Assembly: GCF_000003815.2 (NCBI RefSeq)
Contig: NC_049979.1
Coordinates: forward strand, 12,624,766 to 12,688,765
Direction: 5' to 3'
DNA length: 64,000 bases
Source: Branchiostoma floridae
Lineage: Eukaryota; Chordata; Leptocardii; Amphioxiformes; Branchiostomatidae
This document shows, one piece after another, positions 38,820-52,100 of this stretch. Each line of letters starts with the position of its first letter. The first letter of the stretch is position 1. The notes beneath the pieces were generated by a model that did not search any database, had not been told where the DNA came from, and saw only the letters and a list, made by a program, of their open reading frames with translations. Both the position numbers and the translations under genes were made by a program.

Positions 38820-39415
38820 CCTCCAGCCAATCAGCGCCTAGAATTCGACAGCGGGATCTTTGAATCGGCTAATATGCAAATGAGCCAGCCTCTGACGAAG
38901 ATAGCCGAAACCACTGTCGTGAATGAACAGTGAGACTTTTGTCTATTTTATTCACGGATGTCACAAAAGAATAATCAAATTATGAATAGTTGAAGTTTCC
39001 ACAGCATAAACCTCCTCTCATCCTTTTCGATTAAGAAAACTACGACGCGTTGGTCTGGTACAAGGCCTCGGCATTCGTCGGTTGTTTTCGTACCTGATTA
39101 TGTATCGTTGACGTTATGCCTGTGTCCAAACTGGTTGAAACCGGTTCTTAGGAACCAAAACTGTACATCGATCGTTCACTATCAGAAGGTGGGTTTCGGA
39201 AATAAAGACGACTGTACGTCAGAAGCACTGTTGTTTACGGAGCATTTCTGACACATTCATGGGTATTTAGTGAATTCAGGAGCCGGTTCGGCGTCTTTGG
39301 AACGCATCATCATAACCCAGTACATCTGCTTTAGTTCCAATCTCTCGCGGTAACCTTCCAGTTCAGACTGCCTTCAGCTGGACCAGACAAGGCGGAAGTG
39401 TTCAGGTTTGTATTT
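38820..39415 (+). promoter_or_regulatory. XPO1: Probable XPO1 promoter and non-coding first exon
   Basis: CpG-rich relative to its flanks. It includes a CCAAT box in AGCCAATCAGCG (38827-38831), an octamer ATGCAAAT (38874-38881) and an ETS-type CGGAAGTG (39393-39400) immediately before a donor-like TTCAG|GTTTGT near 39404. XPO1 needs a non-coding first exon because its coding start exon has an acceptor (TTTTAG) about 14 nt before the ATG. The assignment is by position only. Confidence 0.4.
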
Positions 39416-39729
39416 GAGCGCTAACCATCGTTTTATTTACATGTTATTGTACAACTATTTTATTTTTTATCGCCGACTTTTGGTTCTGTGGGCTACAAGA
39501 GTCTGGTTGGGCTTGGTATACAACCTCCATGGTATACTGTTGCACATGTAGTTAGGGAACTGCCCCCTTGTCGTTCACGTGGGAAGTGACTGCCGAATCA
39601 GGGCAAACCAGATACCATTGGCGGGAAGAAGGCAATGTTGTACCTCCACATGTTGCAAATACATTACCGCTTTTCTTTAAATAAGTTGTATTATTTCTGA
39701 CACATGGAACAACTGATGCTGACTTTGTG

Positions 39730-39743
39730 CCCCCCCCCCCCCC
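39730..39743 (+). repeat. C14 homopolymer
   Basis: Fourteen consecutive C bases in intergenic or intronic DNA. Length calls of such runs are error-prone. Confidence 0.9.
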
Positions 39744-40077
39744 AGTGTGTATTATCATACGTGTATAAGCCTTGTTCCATATAACGTTAGCTGAAAGTGA
39801 AACCACTCAGAGGCTATAAATAGTATATAGTAAAAATTTGCTATTTGACAGTATATATAAGTTATAGTAGTAGTACATGTAGTAGAAAAGCCATGTACAA
39901 TGGTATTATAAGGCAACACTTTACGCTAAATTGTAGTAGGCTAGAAACCATCTACTGAGGCAGTTACAGCAAATTTTGTATGTGGCAGTGAAATAATCCT
40001 GACATACGACGCGACAATCCTTGGGAGAGTCAACCTGGCAATGCTGGCATTTTTCGCCAGGCATTCTCCTACGCAAC

Positions 40078-40360
40078 GGAGGTCCAGGAAAATTTCGAGA
40101 TCTTGACGATCTAAAATGCTATTTCCTGCATTTTGATGTGCAAATTTTGATGGCAGACTGAGCTTATTGAGCTTCATTCAATGACATCATTTTATGACTC
40201 GTAGCAAAGTTTTGTTAAGGGCGATGCCGCATACATATTGTCAACATGTCGAAGGCTGAAGGTGAAAGGCGTCGCAAGGGCTAGGGAGGTCCGGCAAAAT
40301 TTTGAAATCTTGACCCTATGTATTGCCTGTATTTTAAGGGGCAAAATTTGCTGGTAGACT
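40078..40360. repeat. Diverged direct repeat, units at 40078-40159 and 40285-40360
   Basis: Both units start GGAGGTCC(A/G)G and run through AAATTT(C/T)GA(G/A)ATCTTGA, then TGC(A/C)T-rich sequence, to a GG(C/T)AGACT end. The offset is about 207 bp. This looks like two copies of an old repeat unit; nothing coding is seen. Confidence 0.6.
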
Positions 40361-41630
40361 ACATTACGACTTATAAATATTAGGAGGCCAGGCTACGATT
40401 TATGGAACATTTTTAGGTTTAATTACATTTTTTATTAACTTTTCATGCGCTTTACGTGAAATGCACTGACTACGTTTTCAATTTTACCACCCTTGCTACG
40501 AAATACATAACATCAAATAGCTTCCCTACGAATTACGATAAAATGATAAAGGCATGTCTACACCTTACGAAAAAGAGCATGCAGACCCTCATAAAAACAA
40601 AATCCTAAGACTTAATCCTGAGTATGATAATTTATTGTAAAAACAAAAACAAAAAGGAAGTATGCTAAAGACTAAAACTTATAGTAAAAGAGAAAACAAA
40701 AATACTGAGGTTTGAACCAACAACCTCCAGTTTACCAGGCAAGGTACTACCTACCAGTGGAATCATATTCCCAATTCCTTTTGTAAACTGCAGCGATCCG
40801 AAGGTTACATAGCCTGTAAATAAGAATAGCCTATCTATACAAAAGTAGAATTGACCAATCGCATTGTGTGTTTGGACCAAATTTGGTAAATAGTACTTGC
40901 CAATCTCCATGAGTACACTACAGTATGTCTTTCTATTGCCAATACATTACCTGATTTTAATTATTTAGAAATTGCTTTGTGAGGGAAGAAAAGAACTGAA
41001 AATGATGTAGCCATTGTATGTACTAAATGTTCTTTATCAAAGAGCCTTCAAAATCTCTCTTTGGAAATGACCTGTGTTCCTCAGCACAGTCACACGTATT
41101 CGTTAACTCCACTTGAACTTCAGTTGAAGAAAACATGCCTCCTGTTGAGTCCTGTATGCACTTATGCATTGATTTGTGTGTCCCAACCCAAATGGTCATA
41201 GATTAATTCTAGACAGGATTCCAACCCAGACCAGTTTGAGCCAGTTCCATGATCTGTGGCCAGATCTAGTCTATACCAGACTACGCTGGCTATTAATATT
41301 ATAGGGACAAAAAATTGCCAGGGGAGTTTTGCTACCAGAAGAGTTGGTCAGCCGCGCCGGAGAGGAAACCTGAGCGAGGACTGACTCCTCTAGCCAATTT
41401 CCCGATTTTTTTACTTTGACTTTATTCAGATTGTGAGTTTTTGTGACCCGTTTTTTTGCAGAATTCTACAATCTCGGCACCCTCATACATACTATAACAT
41501 AGGAAGGCCTGGTGGAGGCTAGGCCAGACCTGTCATGTCACTGTTTCTTGATCTGCTATCATGACAAGCACTTTTTGAGCTATAAGCATCTTTATAAGTT
41601 GCAGTAGACAATTCACAAGTTTATACGTAA

Positions 41631-42706
41631 TAGGCCACACCAATTTAATTTCTTGGTTCACGTATTTTTCATACAAAATATGGAGCGACGGGGCGAAAAA
41701 AAAATGAAAATAAAAATTGTAAAATGGTTAGGGTAAAGGTAAGGGCTAATCCAAAACATAAAGACTAAAAAGTTGTTAGCTTGAAAAAAGTACAAAAACA
41801 CTATTCAGCACTTGTTCGTTGAAAATTACAAAAGTAGTGTTATTATGTTTGTCCCATTCTTCATGAATGAGAAATATACAAAAATGTAACTGCAATAATA
41901 ATACGGGAACGGGTTTTCTGCGCGTTAAAAATCTGCGCGCGCGTTAAAAATCTGCGCGTTAAAAAATTAAGTTGTGCTTTGATGAATTCTTAGTCAGAAA
42001 AATATGACCCCATTATATGATTTTCCGTCTGTTACCTGAATTTTTTGGTTTCAAAAGCCCCTGATTTTTGGGTCCCTTGGGAATAGGTTAATTTGCATAT
42101 CCAGAAGATTTCATAATCACTTGAATTTGACACAAATACATGGAAAAATTACTAATGTGAGGCTTTGAATTGTAAAATATAACTGCTTGAGGCTTTTCTC
42201 CATTCTACAAGCTTCATTTCATCTTTTCTCAAGCAGATTGATTCACATGCAAATGTCAACCTTTGTTGCGCGTTAAAACTTAACATTTAAAAATCACTTT
42301 TAAACTCCTGGAATATTTACAGAAAGGGATATTGTACCCTAGAATGCAACAATATTATACTTAATTTTATTTTGTGTTATCATCTTCAAGCTTTTAAGTT
42401 AAAAACGGCAAAAAAGTTTTCAAATCCCGAGGGAATCAGCTAATTTGCATATTTTAACGCGCAGATTTTTAACGCGCAAGTTTTAACGCGCAAATTTTAA
42501 CGCGCACAAAACCCCAACCCAATAATACCCACATTTTAAGGAGCTTACAATATAAAGGCCAATTTGCTACACCAGAAAGTTGGTGAATGGTATTATATAA
42601 TAATGGTGAAAATTTGCTGAGTGGTAATTTTTTTGGGGGGGGGGGATTTTCCAAAAAATAGGAGCGAGCAAATCCGTGAACCAATCAATTAAATTGTTAT
42701 GGCCTT
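41631..42706. mobile_element. Outer foldback MITE interrupted by a second MITE
   Basis: The left end TAGGCCACACCAATTTAATT, then TTGGTTCACG (41631-41665), is matched by the complement of the right end (42706 down: AAGGCCATAACAATTTAATT, then TTGGTTCACGG). Without the inner insertion the element would be about 460 bp. It belongs to the same family as 29921-30265 by its GGCCAC...CCAATT ends. Confidence 0.65.
41905..42520. mobile_element. 616-bp hAT-like MITE with GCGCGTTAAAA subterminal repeats and 8-bp TSD
   Basis: AATAATAC occurs directly on both sides (41897-41904 and 42521-42528), an 8-bp target-site duplication. Termini are GGGAACGGGTTTT at the left and, on the complement, GGGTTGGGGTTTT at the right. 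Inside each end the motif TGCGCGTTAAAA(A/T) is repeated three to four times in inverted orientation (41920-41968; 42458-42505), with one internal copy near 42268. Eight-bp duplications and repeated subterminal motifs are typical of hAT-type elements. There is no transposase, so it is non-autonomous. It is inserted in the element 41631-42706. Confidence 0.8.
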
Positions 42707-43159
42707 ATAGAGACAATAAAACCCCAGGTTGTTTGATGCAAAATAACCTGGGGCAGACATGAATTTGAATGTATCCAGTTCATCGTCTGTTCAAAGTTGG
42801 CGGAGAAGGGGTTTAAGTTGTTCCATGTTACCTTTCATTCCGACAGATCTGTCTGAAATTTGCCCCAAATCAAGAGTGCATACTTTAATATAAAATATGG
42901 TACGCACTACACGTTGGTAAGATAATGCAAGTAATTGAAGAAGCGGTACTGCTTCTTGCTTATTTTGATTCTAAATTCAAGTCATTGCAGTTTTAATTGT
43001 ATTAGTTCATCCTGTAGTACCGCAATATTTCTCACATTTGTATACTAGATTGTAAAACAAAATGAAGTACAGTTAAGAAATAATGTAAGAACCCAGAAGT
43101 TTTTTTTACAGACAGATTCTCAGTTTCATACTGCTGCCTGTTTTAGGAACTGAGCATCA

Positions 43160-46100
43160 ATGGTGATCGGAAACATGACAACAGTTGTAGAGCAGGCTGC
43201 CAGCAAGCTGCTCAACTTCAATGAAAAACTGGACATCAACTTGCTGGATAATGTCGTTAGCTGCATGTATACTGGAGAGGGACCACAGGTAAGCACAGCT
43301 ATGCAAACTTCGGAAAAAACATTTAAGCAATGACAGAAAATGGATGTTCTATAAAGATAGAAGAGTGCTGGGTTTTCATTAGCCTCTACAATGCTCCCCA
43401 GGTTGCTGCAAAATAGCAGAAATTGTCAAAATACTGGTAGACAGAAAACACACCAGAGGAGTTAGGTTGCAATCCGTACTTCTCAGCCAAACAACTCCTC
43501 TGGTGTGTCTTCTGTCTATTTAGCCAATTTCTACTATTTTTCCAGCAACCTGGGGAGCCTGATAGAGGCTAGGTTTACATACGATTTGAGTTCAACCTGA
43601 AGAATCCCTTGGTTTATCTGGTAGGATGTTCAAAGGATCACTTGGCTTTGTAAAATTGTAGCACTTTATGTTTGGTGATAGATCTATTTTGTTCTTGATT
43701 TCTAGACTCATTAATTGACATATATTGAGAACAGACATTCACAAGAAAGATAATAAATCTGTTGAACTATGCCATGTGTTGGTCAGCAGCAGCGTATGGC
43801 ACAAGAGGTGTTGACTCATCTGAAGGAACATCCTGATGCTTGGACAAGGGTGGACACAATCCTGGAGTACTCACAAAACCAACAAACCAAGGTCAGTTCC
43901 TTTTGTTGACCTAGACATTGAGGAATTATTCAATTAGAAACGGGCATACTTTAGAAGTTGGTGTTTGCCATTGTACCAATATGTTGAACAGTTTGATAAC
44001 AAAATATTTCAGTTAGATAAGGGCACAGCTAGAGCAGCTTTTTACACTATGCGCAAGTACTGGAATAAACCTGAACCTTGATGATTAATAACCCCATTCT
44101 TACATGTGGACAAAACTGATATAGACCCTCATGGTGGAGTAAATGTCATACGGGCAAACAGTAGTTACATTTGGTATGTATTCCTTTTGAGTTTAGAAAT
44201 TGCATTAACTGTTCTTTTTTAAAAATCCTTTTCCAGTACTATGCTCTCCAGATCTTGGAAAACGTCATCAAGACAAGGTGGAAAGTTTTACCTCGCAGCC
44301 AATGTGAAGGTGGGTCAATTATATGATTTGATGCCTTTTCTTGGCGATTTTCCTTACCATTCTAAATCTTAAGTATTGTTAAGGTTAATCTTAGGTATTG
44401 TTAAGAACTATCATGTTTTATTGCCGTTACAGGGATAAAGAAGTACACTGTTGGGTTGATCATCAAGACATCACAGACACAGGAGAATTTGGATGTAGGT
44501 TATTTCATGCAACATCAAAATCTGGATATCTTTAACTGTAATTTCTAAGTCTATTGTAGTACTGCCTTTTTCATTCCCCATTCTTCTTGGTAGATGCATA
44601 TTGCTTACAGTACTGCTTAGTGCCACAGTACTTAGTAACTTCTATCTTTTTCTACAGAAAGAAAAAACATACCTGGGAAAACTGAACATCATCTTGGTGC
44701 AGGTAAGAGACACGAAAATTTGCCTTAAGTTATGAATGTGGAGTAACTTTGTGAGGAAGTGAACCTACTGTATGGTGGTGAGATGTGTAGATGTTGTGCT
44801 TATGTGGGTATATTCTGTTTCAGATTTTGAAACATGAGTGGCCAAAGAATTGGCCAACCTTCATCAGCGACATTGTTGGTGCCAGTAAGACCAATGAAGC
44901 TCTGTGCCAAAACAACATGTTCATCCTTAAGCTGCTCAGGTAAGTAGACAAAACTCAATTTTGCAGTGTCTTAGGTTAGAGGAACAGTGTTGTGTTCCCA
45001 GTTACCGGACTAACGGTAGCAATTTCTTAGTAGTCTACTAGTAAGGGGCATTAATGCGCTGCATAGTGTCTCTGATTGGAATGTTAAAAATATTAAAACA
45101 AAAAATGTTCTCAGTTAAGTTGAACAGTGATATAAACAGACCCATCAAACCTAGGCCCCTTTATGATGACACAGTTATGTTGATTCTGAGATTCTGAAAT
45201 CTGAGACAGAAATGAGACCATCCCTACCTATGTACCCCTTTTCTTTTAGATTAGAAGCAAAATTAGAAACACAGCCTAACAAATCAAAGGTAGATATTGT
45301 AAATGTCACTAGTGACACTGCTATCTTGTTGCTGTGATGGTCTATACATTACTGTATAATTTAATTATGTCAGCTGGTGTTGTTTTTCTTAAAAAATTGT
45401 ATTGCTCAAGATTGATCAGGTGATTTGTTTGACTGCAGTGAGGAGGTGTTTGATTTCTCCAGTGGACAGATGACACAAGTGAAGGCCAAACATCTCAAGG
45501 ATAGGTATGGGTACCTTCTGTAATTACAGTATCACACTGTTCACAGATTAATTCTCAATTTGCCCAGATGTCGCTGCTATTTCTTAATTGAAGAACCTAG
45601 ATTTTCAGCATGATTGCAGGTGTGCATGTGCAGATATTATGGGCCATGTTTATCGTAGTGCAGTAGAAGAGATGACCAGCATCATGTTAACCATGGACTG
45701 ATCAATCAATGAATCACTTTGTTTTTATTTCTTTGCAGCATGTGTAATGAATTTTCTCAGATCTTCCAACTGTGCCAGTTTGTCATGGTAAGAGCTTTTA
45801 CCTTCCTATTTTACAATAACAGTTTATGCTTTTTTAAAGAGAATAATGAGGGACTCGAGATTGCGATACAACATACATTTTTGTCTTTGTTCTGAACTGC
45901 CGGCGTCAATTGAATTTTAAGGCTCCTTTTTTTAGACATTCTATTATTTTTCTGTAGGACAACTCCCAAAATGCACCTTTGGTGGCATCGACGTTGGAAA
46001 CATTGCTGAGGTTCCTCAACTGGATCCCACTGGGCTACATTTTCGAGACCAAACTGATTTCAACTTTGATATACAAGGTGCGTTGAATGTTTATTGCAGC

Positions 46101-49100
46101 AGTCATCTCCACAATATTTCTACGAGTCCACTTTTGAATCAGTAGTCTACAAGTACACTTTTGAATCAGTAGTCTTGGTCTAAAGTTAACTGTAGGTTGA
46201 CAACAGATCCAGATATCTGTTGGGACATTTTGTTCTGTCATTGAATTGGGGCCTGTGTGTGATTGTATTGGGGCCTGTTATTGGTGTTAAAGTAAGTGCT
46301 TGTGAATCCAGTGACGTCCAATATGGAGTTAATGTTTTTTTTTCCACTTTAGTTCTTGAATGTGCCAATGTTCAGGAATACTACCATGAAGTGCTTGACT
46401 GAGATAGGTGAGAAATTTTCTGCTTCTTAATCTTCATCTCCTGTGCTAATGGTGATTTTGTTCACTGTTCCGTGTAAGCTCACACTTCGCGTTAACCTGT
46501 CCTACTGTCTTGAATTTTGATGTAAGGTAGTTATAATTTAGAAGTTGGGGTAAAGGTAANNNNNNNNNNNNNNNNNNNNNNNNNNNNNNNNNNNNNNNNN
46601 NNNNNNNNNNNNNNNNNNNNNNNNNNNNNNNNNNNNNNNNNNNNNNNNNNNNNNNNNNNNNNNNNNNNNNNNNNNNNNNNNNNNNNNNNNNNNNNNNNNN
46701 NNNNNNNNNNNNNNNNNNNNNNNNNNNNNNNNNNNNNNNNNNNNNNNNNNNNNNNNNNNNNNNNNNNNNNNNNNNNNNNNNNNNNNNNNNNNNNNNNNNN
46801 NNNNNNNNNNNNNNNNNNNNNNNNNNNNNNNNNNTGTTCCGTGTAAGCTCACACTTCGCGTTAACCTGTCCTACTGTCTTGAATTTTGATGTAAGGTAGT
46901 TATAATTTAGAACTATTACTGTTGATGTGAACTATTAATGTTGAGGGCAATGTGATCATTCTGCTTTCAGGCAAGACATAATTCTTTACAAATGTTTTCA
47001 CAGCCAATTTCCAATTAGTAAGGCATTTTTGGATGGATGTTTTACTTGTCTTGACAACAAGAATTAAGGACTATTGTAATTTGTACCATTGTCTTTGCAG
47101 CTGGTGTAAGTGTTAGCCAGTATGACGACCAGTTTGTGATGCTGTTCACCCTGACAATGCAGCAACTTAAGCAGGTCAGAGGATCTATAGTTCTGGACCA
47201 TATTGATAAGTACAAATTAATGTGATATCCCATAGAATAACAAGGGACCGTAATATGATGAAATTAAGGATACCACATGCTGTCCCTATGAGTGAAATAC
47301 CTGATTATATATTCTACCTATTTCCCATGTATCATCTTCAAACAAAATAAACCATTCATTCATTTATTTATTTATTAAAATGAATTATGACTGGCATTGA
47401 CATCTAAAGTGGCTGTTGGTACAGTAGGGAAGTTTCAGAAAATTCTTAAAAGCTAACATGTACATTTTTTAATGTCTCGATCACTGCCTCCTGCTGAATT
47501 AGATTTGACAAAACCGTAAGATGAATATTACAACACTTTCACTTGGAGTGAATTTGCTCTTTGCCATTGGTCCTGCAGATGCTTCCTCTAGCTACAAACA
47601 TCAAAGTGGCATATGCACAGGGCAAAGATGATGAGCAGAACTTCATCCAGAACCTGAGCCTGTTCTTATGCACCTTCCTGAAGGAGCATGGGCAGCTGGT
47701 GGAGAAAAACCCAGAGTTACATCCTATCCTGCTGGAGGTAAGAGCTGCACTGGACTGAAAGGTTTTGGAGTGTAACTGTATACTATTTAAATAGTTGTTT
47801 TGTTGCATAATTACCAGAAATTAATCTGCTCACCTTTTCAAGCAAGATGTGGAAGACTCTTGAATAAAGGTGACTTGACTTTTTAGCTGTGTGTGCTTGA
47901 GTGAGGCAGTAGAAGAGGAGCTTCTTCATGGTTTGTATTCAGTAGACAAGCATGATTCATTTCATTGTCATCTAAGACAGAAACGGGGTCTTCAAATTAG
48001 CACCAAAAGATAGTCTGTTGTCTCTAAAGAGCAATAGCAGGTGGCATGCATGTGGAATGGTAATGCTTGATGAGGGGTTCTTTGTTGTTTTTCCACAGAA
48101 GAGCAAAATCTACCCGTCTGCTGACGAAAAACAGATGATTTTATCGGCATGGCCTAATGTCTTGTTGCAGGCCCTGCACTACCTTGTTCTGATCTCAGAG
48201 GTGGATGAGATAGAAATTTTCAAGATCTGCCTTGAGTACTGGAACACACTGGCGGCAGACTTGTACAGGGAGAGCCCCTTCTCATCCACCACCTCTCCCC
48301 TCCTCCTGGGCGGTCAACAGCCAGAAGTCCCTCTGCGTAGACAGCTCTATCTGCAGGTGCTTTCAAAGGTAGGATTGCATCTGTTATGACTAAATTTGTA
48401 GGATGCTATGGACAAGTCTATCTTACCAAGTAGTTGTCAATTTACACATATTGTTTTGGAGACATATACTTCTTTCCAGACCAAAAGGTCAGTCGCGAAG
48501 ATATTTGGTACATGGGTTGATGGTGGTTTCCTAGTCCTCAAATTTGAATTTGTGCCTCTTGCTGTTTGAACTTGACACTGTAGTAAACCTTTTGTGTATG
48601 TGTGGCATGTGTGCTGTATCTCCAGAATGCAACGTGCGATTGTGTTGCTATTTGGTACATGTGTGGTGGTGGTGGTGTCCTTATGCTCAGGTTTGAATTT
48701 GGGTCTCCTCGTCTTTGAACTTGATACTGTAGGTTGAGGCTGTTTGTATGGTTGGGGGCATCCTCACCTACCAGTATCACTTGGTTGTGATAACAGCCTT
48801 TACATGGAAGATGCAGCTGATTGTTATGATTCAGTTTTAGATGCAAGGTTGCACAGTTCTTTTTGGCCCAGTATGCAGCAATGGCCAAAATGTATTTCCA
48901 ACCCTGGTTCTCCCTGCACTGCTGCTAGGTGAGGCTGGTGATGGTGAGTCGGATGGCCAAGCCTGAGGAGGTGCTGGTTGTGGAGAACGAGCAGGGAGAG
49001 GTCGTCAGGGAGTTCATGAAGGACACAGACTCCATCAACCTGTACAAGAACATGAGGGAAACACTAGGTTAGCGTTTGTGACAGTAGGAAGAAAATAGCT

Positions 49101-52100
49101 CCTTTTACCAGTAAAATTTGTTTAAATGTCACACAGTCATGTTACTTATCTTGATTATGTGTTTCTTTTACCATGTAAATGTTGGCATTGCAATCTTGTT
49201 TTACTAGTATTTCAGAAATGGAGAAATGTTTTGTCTATCTCTTATTTATTTTGTCTATAAATCATGAATATTTCAACCTGTTAAGAATGTCATGGTATGG
49301 TGTGGTACTATTTGACATGATTAACGGGTACTGTTGGACACGTTTTATTTTCCAGTGTACCTGACTCACTTGGATTATGCAGACACAGAACGGATTATGA
49401 CAGAGAAGCTTCACAAGCAGGTGGATGGAACAGAGTGGTCATGGAAAAACCTCAACACAGTAAGGCCATTTTTGGTGCAGACATGGTCACAAAATGCAAG
49501 AGCTATCAAAATATTTCAAATTTTGTGTGTTTTTGTTTTGTTGATGTGTTCTCTCTTGACAGTTTTATTCCCCTATTTCAGCTTTGTTGGGCTATTGGCT
49601 CCATCAGTGGGGCAATGCATGAGGAGGATGAGAAAAGATTCCTGGTTGCTGTCATCAAGGTCAGTCTATTTTCAGGTAGACATGAACGATGGAGCATGCC
49701 AACTTTTTAGCATAGTATATCACCATATACTGAATTACAGGATCAAGTTTTATGTCCCCATGTTAGTCAGAAGTGTTCTGTTCTGATCTCCACAGGACTT
49801 GCTAGGTCTGTGTGAGCAGAAGAGAGGGAAAGACAACAAAGCCATCATTGCATCCAACATCATGTATGTGGTTGGACAGTATCCCAGGTTCCTGAGAGCT
49901 CACTGGAAGTTCCTCAAGACCGTTGTCAACAAACTATTTGAGTTCATGCATGGTGAGAGCAGTCTTTTATTCTGTTTATTCTTGTATTTCACAAACTAAC
50001 TTTATAAAACATTGACTGTTACCCTGTAACACTACAATCGTCAGAATCCCTTTCCAGTATTTCAGAAGTAATACTGTACTGTGATTTTGTTGTAAGATAC
50101 ATGGTAATAGTCTGTTGGTTCCACCCTCTCCAGAAACCCACGAAGGTGTGCAGGACATGGCCTGTGATACATTCATCAAGATAGCTCAGAAATGCAGAAG
50201 ACATTTTGTGCAGGTGTGTAACTTCTTTTTCTTCTTGTCTTTAATTTTTATAGCTATGACATAGAAAGAAAGGCATCTCATCATTCTTACAAATGTGACC
50301 GCTATCGGCAGTGTTGGCATAGTGGCCGGACAGAAAGTCGTCTGGTCGCGACCGCATTCGACAGGTGACCGCCATAGACTATTTCTTAATGCTTAGGTCA
50401 ACGGGAAAAATCCATGGGACCGACAAAAAGTGACTGCAATGGCCAGGTGGCCCCTATACTCAGGTGACCCCTAAGGCAGGTTTTACTGTATTGTTTTTCA
50501 GGTACAAGTTGGGGAGGTCATGCCATTCATTGATGAGATTCTTAACAACATCAACACTATCATATGCGATCTTCAGCCACAGCAGGTAAACTCATGAGAG
50601 AATTGAACAAAAAGAAAAAAATACTCCAATGCAGTCTTGCCATAAAATATAGTTGTAGTTGGAATTAAGCCCTGCTTACAAAATAGTACTTTTTTTAAAA
50701 AATAGAACACTCTTTTAGGTTTGCTGCATCTTACTGTCATTGTATGTTATATTTTAAAGAATCCCAAAACTAATAGCCTATCATTTGACTATAGGTGCAC
50801 ACGTTTTACGAGGCAGTAGGGTACATGATCGGAGCACAGACGGACACAGTCGTGCAGGAACACTTGATAGAGAAGTACATGCTGCTTCCCAACCAGGTGT
50901 GGGACGGCATTATCCAGCAGGCCACAAAGGTATGGCAAGCTGTATTACTATGTATGGATTTTAGCTTTTGTCATACAAGATATATTTCTTAGATGACATA
51001 CCACTTATTGATTTTGACTGTTGTTCCAAAAATAAGAAAATCCCTCGTAAAGACTCAGAGCTTGCGAAGCCGCTAACAAGTTAATAGAAGGTAGTAACAA
51101 AACGTCTGTGTTAAAAGCCATACAAAAAGAGGACTTTGTGTTGTTGTTGTTTTTGCAGAATGTGGATACACTGAAGAACCCTGAGGTTGTAAAGCAGCTT
51201 GGTAGCATCCTTAAGACCAATGTCAGAGCTTGCAAAGCTGTAGGTCATCCGTTTGTAGTACAGGTAAGGAAACTGTAATACACCTTTCCAACAATTATTA
51301 TCACATTGAATTGTGATAAATAAGCACAATTGACCCAGGATGCCCCCATAGTCTTAATGTTGTACCCGGCTCCTGTATGTTGTATAGAAACTGAATCTTA
51401 TTGATCGTATAAAAAGAGGGAACAGTGCATAAATTTGATAAAACAACATATCTGTCTTATCACGAGCATCTTTAGTTTTTTCAATGCTATACTGTTTTTT
51501 GTTTTCAGTTCTTTTAAATCGAAAGATCTGTTTTTTCTTTCAGCTTGGGAGAATTTACCTGGACATGTTGAATGTGTACAAGTGCATGAGTGAAAACATC
51601 TCAGGAGCAATTGCAGCAAATGGTAAGTAGCCTGCAGCCTGCATCGATCCTTCAAGATATGTGCTAGTAGTCTTAAAGGAAATACATTTTGTCAAATGTT
51701 CACACATGCACCAAATGTGACATTGTAGTCTAAGGATAGTGTAGCAAGTGACCAGAGGCAGAACATCTGCTTGTTGCTAATTATCAAGCTGCAACAGAAG
51801 ATGATACTAACACAACAAATCATCCCCAGGTGAGATGGTAACCAAGCAGCCCCTGATTAAGAGCATGAGGACAGTGAAGAAGGAGACCTTGAAGCTGATC
51901 TCGGGCTGGGTCAGTAAGTCCACCGACCCCACCATGGTGCTGGAGAACTTTGTTCCTCCGCTGCTGGATGCTGTGCTGATTGACTACCAGAGAAATGTCC
52001 CAGCTGCCAGGGAGCCGGAGGTGCTGAGCACCATGGCAACCATTGTCAACAAGCTGGAAGCCCACATCACCTCACAGATACCACACATCTTTGATGCAGT

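Noticed and set aside
38453-38863. 136-codon open frame upstream of XPO1
   Set aside because: It has no family resemblance or splice context and mixed composition, and it overlaps the CCAAT-containing probable promoter. A chance ORF is more likely.
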